Assembly (NCBI GenBank): GCA_026394015.1
Contig: JAPKZA010000280.1
Coordinates: 1-36,292, forward strand
DNA length: 36,292 nucleotides
Direction of reading: 5' to 3'
DNA from: Acidobacteriota bacterium
GTDB taxonomy: Bacteria > Acidobacteriota > Terriglobia > Bryobacterales > Bryobacteraceae
Shown here: piece after piece, positions 35,457 to 36,292 of the stretch
How positions within the stretch are numbered: position 1 is the first letter of the stretch
Layout of the letters: the number at the start of each line of letters is the position of its first letter
Made by a program: the position numbers and the translations under genes
The notes under the pieces: generated by a model
The model's database searches: none
Told to the model about the DNA's origin: nothing
Seen by the model: only the letters and a program-made list of their open reading frames with translations

Positions 35457-36209
35457 ATGCTATTTCGATCGATGATTTGGTTGGCCCTGGCGAGCTTGGC
35501 TTGCGGGCAGGAACGCGGAAAAGAGAAGCCTCCGGCGGTTCAGGAATCGGCGGGCGAAACGCCGGCGGCGACGCAGGCGCGGACGCAATTGAACTTGCTG
35601 GGGCAGACGGATTCGAAGTCGGGCGAGAGTCGGCGGAACGAAAACGTACAGTTCAACCTGGTGGATAACAATGCGCAGAAGGAGTTGAACCAGCGGATTG
35701 GGATCACGGCGACGTTTGTGAACGAGTTTTCGGGGGACCGGAATTACTTTGGGGCCGAGTTTGGCCCGACGCCGGTGTGGAGCGTCCTGGTGGCGCCGGT
35801 CGAGAAGAGTTCGTGGCATGGGAACGTGCGGTGGTCCCATTTGAATAGCCTGACTTCGGCGCGCGCGTTTTTTCAGGTCGGGGGGGTGCAACCGGCGCGG
35901 GATAACGATTTTGCGGTTGGGGTGAGCGGTAAGCTTTGGCGGGGAGCGTCGCTGACTTGGGACGGATCGCTACAGGCCAATCGCGGGGTGGTGAACGGGA
36001 ACATACTGGCGCCGCTGCCGAGTGAGCGGACGCCGCTGGCGACGGACCTGCGGCTGCGAGCGATTGTGGTGCGGATTCTGGACTCGTATCCGAAGATCAA
36101 TCCCAATCGGACGGATATCGATCCACGGATGGTGAATCTGAACGCGTATAGGGGACCCGGTTTTCTTGGACACAAGATTGGCTTAATGACCGAGATCCAA
36201 GGAGACTAA
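35457..36209 (+). pseudogene. Truncated TonB-receptor-like outer membrane protein (N-terminal remnant)
   Basis: 250 codons from ATG 35457 with a signal peptide (MLFRSMIWLALASLACGQ). The segment LNLLGQTDSKSGESRRNENV, then QFNLVDNNAQKELNQRIG, EFSGDRNYFGAEFG, ARAFFQVGGVQPARDND, and NPNRTDIDPRMVNLNAY closely recalls the N-terminal part of long Acidobacteriota TonB-receptor-like proteins, remembered as several hundred residues longer. Here similarity stops after VNLNAY, about 36150, and a short unrelated tail (RGPGFLGHKIGLMTEIQGD) ends at TAA 36209. I infer a 3' deletion or recombination joint. A genuine short homologue cannot be excluded. No beta barrel remains, so transport function is unlikely. 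Confidence 0.55.
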
Positions 36210-36243
36210 GAGTAATGGCAGAAGAGATGAGAGACACAATGGG

Positions 36244-36292
36244 TTCTGGGGCGGCGGGGGGAGCTCGTAGGGCGACTTCCGCCGCCCCAGAA
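36244..36292. repeat. Perfect 14-bp inverted repeat at the window edge
   Basis: TTCTGGGGCGGCGG (36244-36257) and CCGCCGCCCCAGAA (36279-36292) flank a 21-base loop. It lies 34 bp beyond the truncated outer membrane protein and would form a very stable hairpin. It may be a terminator whose T-run lies outside the window, a leader structure of the next gene, or an end of a mobile or recombinational element; the window stops too early to decide. Confidence 0.6.

Overview
The window is a GC-rich bacterial chromosome segment with densely packed genes. I infer an Acidobacteriota host, most likely near Bryobacter/Solibacter. The reasons are two pieces of the large 'carboxypeptidase-regulatory/TonB-like' outer membrane proteins typical of that group (window start, and 35457-36209), many secreted peptidases and Tat- or Sec-exported oxidoreductases, frequent GTG/TTG starts, and the overall gene style. 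There is no rRNA, tRNA, CRISPR array or insertion sequence that I can see, so the placement is inference.

Layout. 1-134: N-terminus of an exported protein on the minus strand. 257-962: a decayed VapB/VapC-type toxin-antitoxin pair. 959-2758: membrane hybrid histidine kinase. 3222-11078 (minus): an apparent gltB-gltD-M14 carboxypeptidase operon, driven by a good sigma70-like promoter and divergent from a LysR regulator (11244-12143) that appears to have a leaderless start. 12180-12905: probable dual-OB-domain protein. 12892-14697: exported FAD oxidoreductase. 14772-16904: a divergent STAS antagonist and FHA-GAF-SpoIIE phosphatase pair, the signalling half of a partner-switching module. 16894-18783: secreted DinB-like protein, then an HD-GYP response regulator with a degenerate receiver. 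18784-19070: a hairpin-rich convergent gap with no recognised gene. 19071-22653 (minus): ggt-esterase-prmA with overlapping codons. 22702-26141 (plus): Tat aldo/keto reductase, unknown Cys/His-rich exported protein, diheme cytochrome c peroxidase and an orphan sugar-binding lipoprotein. 26143-31876 (minus): Flp pilin, adenylate kinase, family-7 aldehyde dehydrogenase, SPL-like radical SAM enzyme and S9 peptidase. 31948-34145 (plus): rmuC and a double-BON protein. 34147-35367: Tat-exported sarcosine-oxidase-like flavoenzyme. 35457-36209: truncated outer membrane protein. The window ends in a perfect 14-bp inverted repeat.

How the genes fit together. Secreted peptide breakdown (M14, S9, gamma-glutamyltransferase) and amine/amino-acid oxidation (sarcosine-oxidase-like enzyme, ALDH7) would feed nitrogen into the glutamate synthase encoded beside one of the peptidases. 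The kinase, STAS/SpoIIE pair and HD-GYP protein give three signalling layers: phosphorelay, partner switching and c-di-GMP.

Most notable: an intrinsic-terminator-like hairpin lying inside the first codons of the radical SAM gene; the four-gene redox/sugar-binding operon; the LysR-gltB control region; the VapBC pair damaged at several separate places; and the hairpin-rich 287-bp gap, which stands out because the other convergent gene pairs here overlap or nearly touch.
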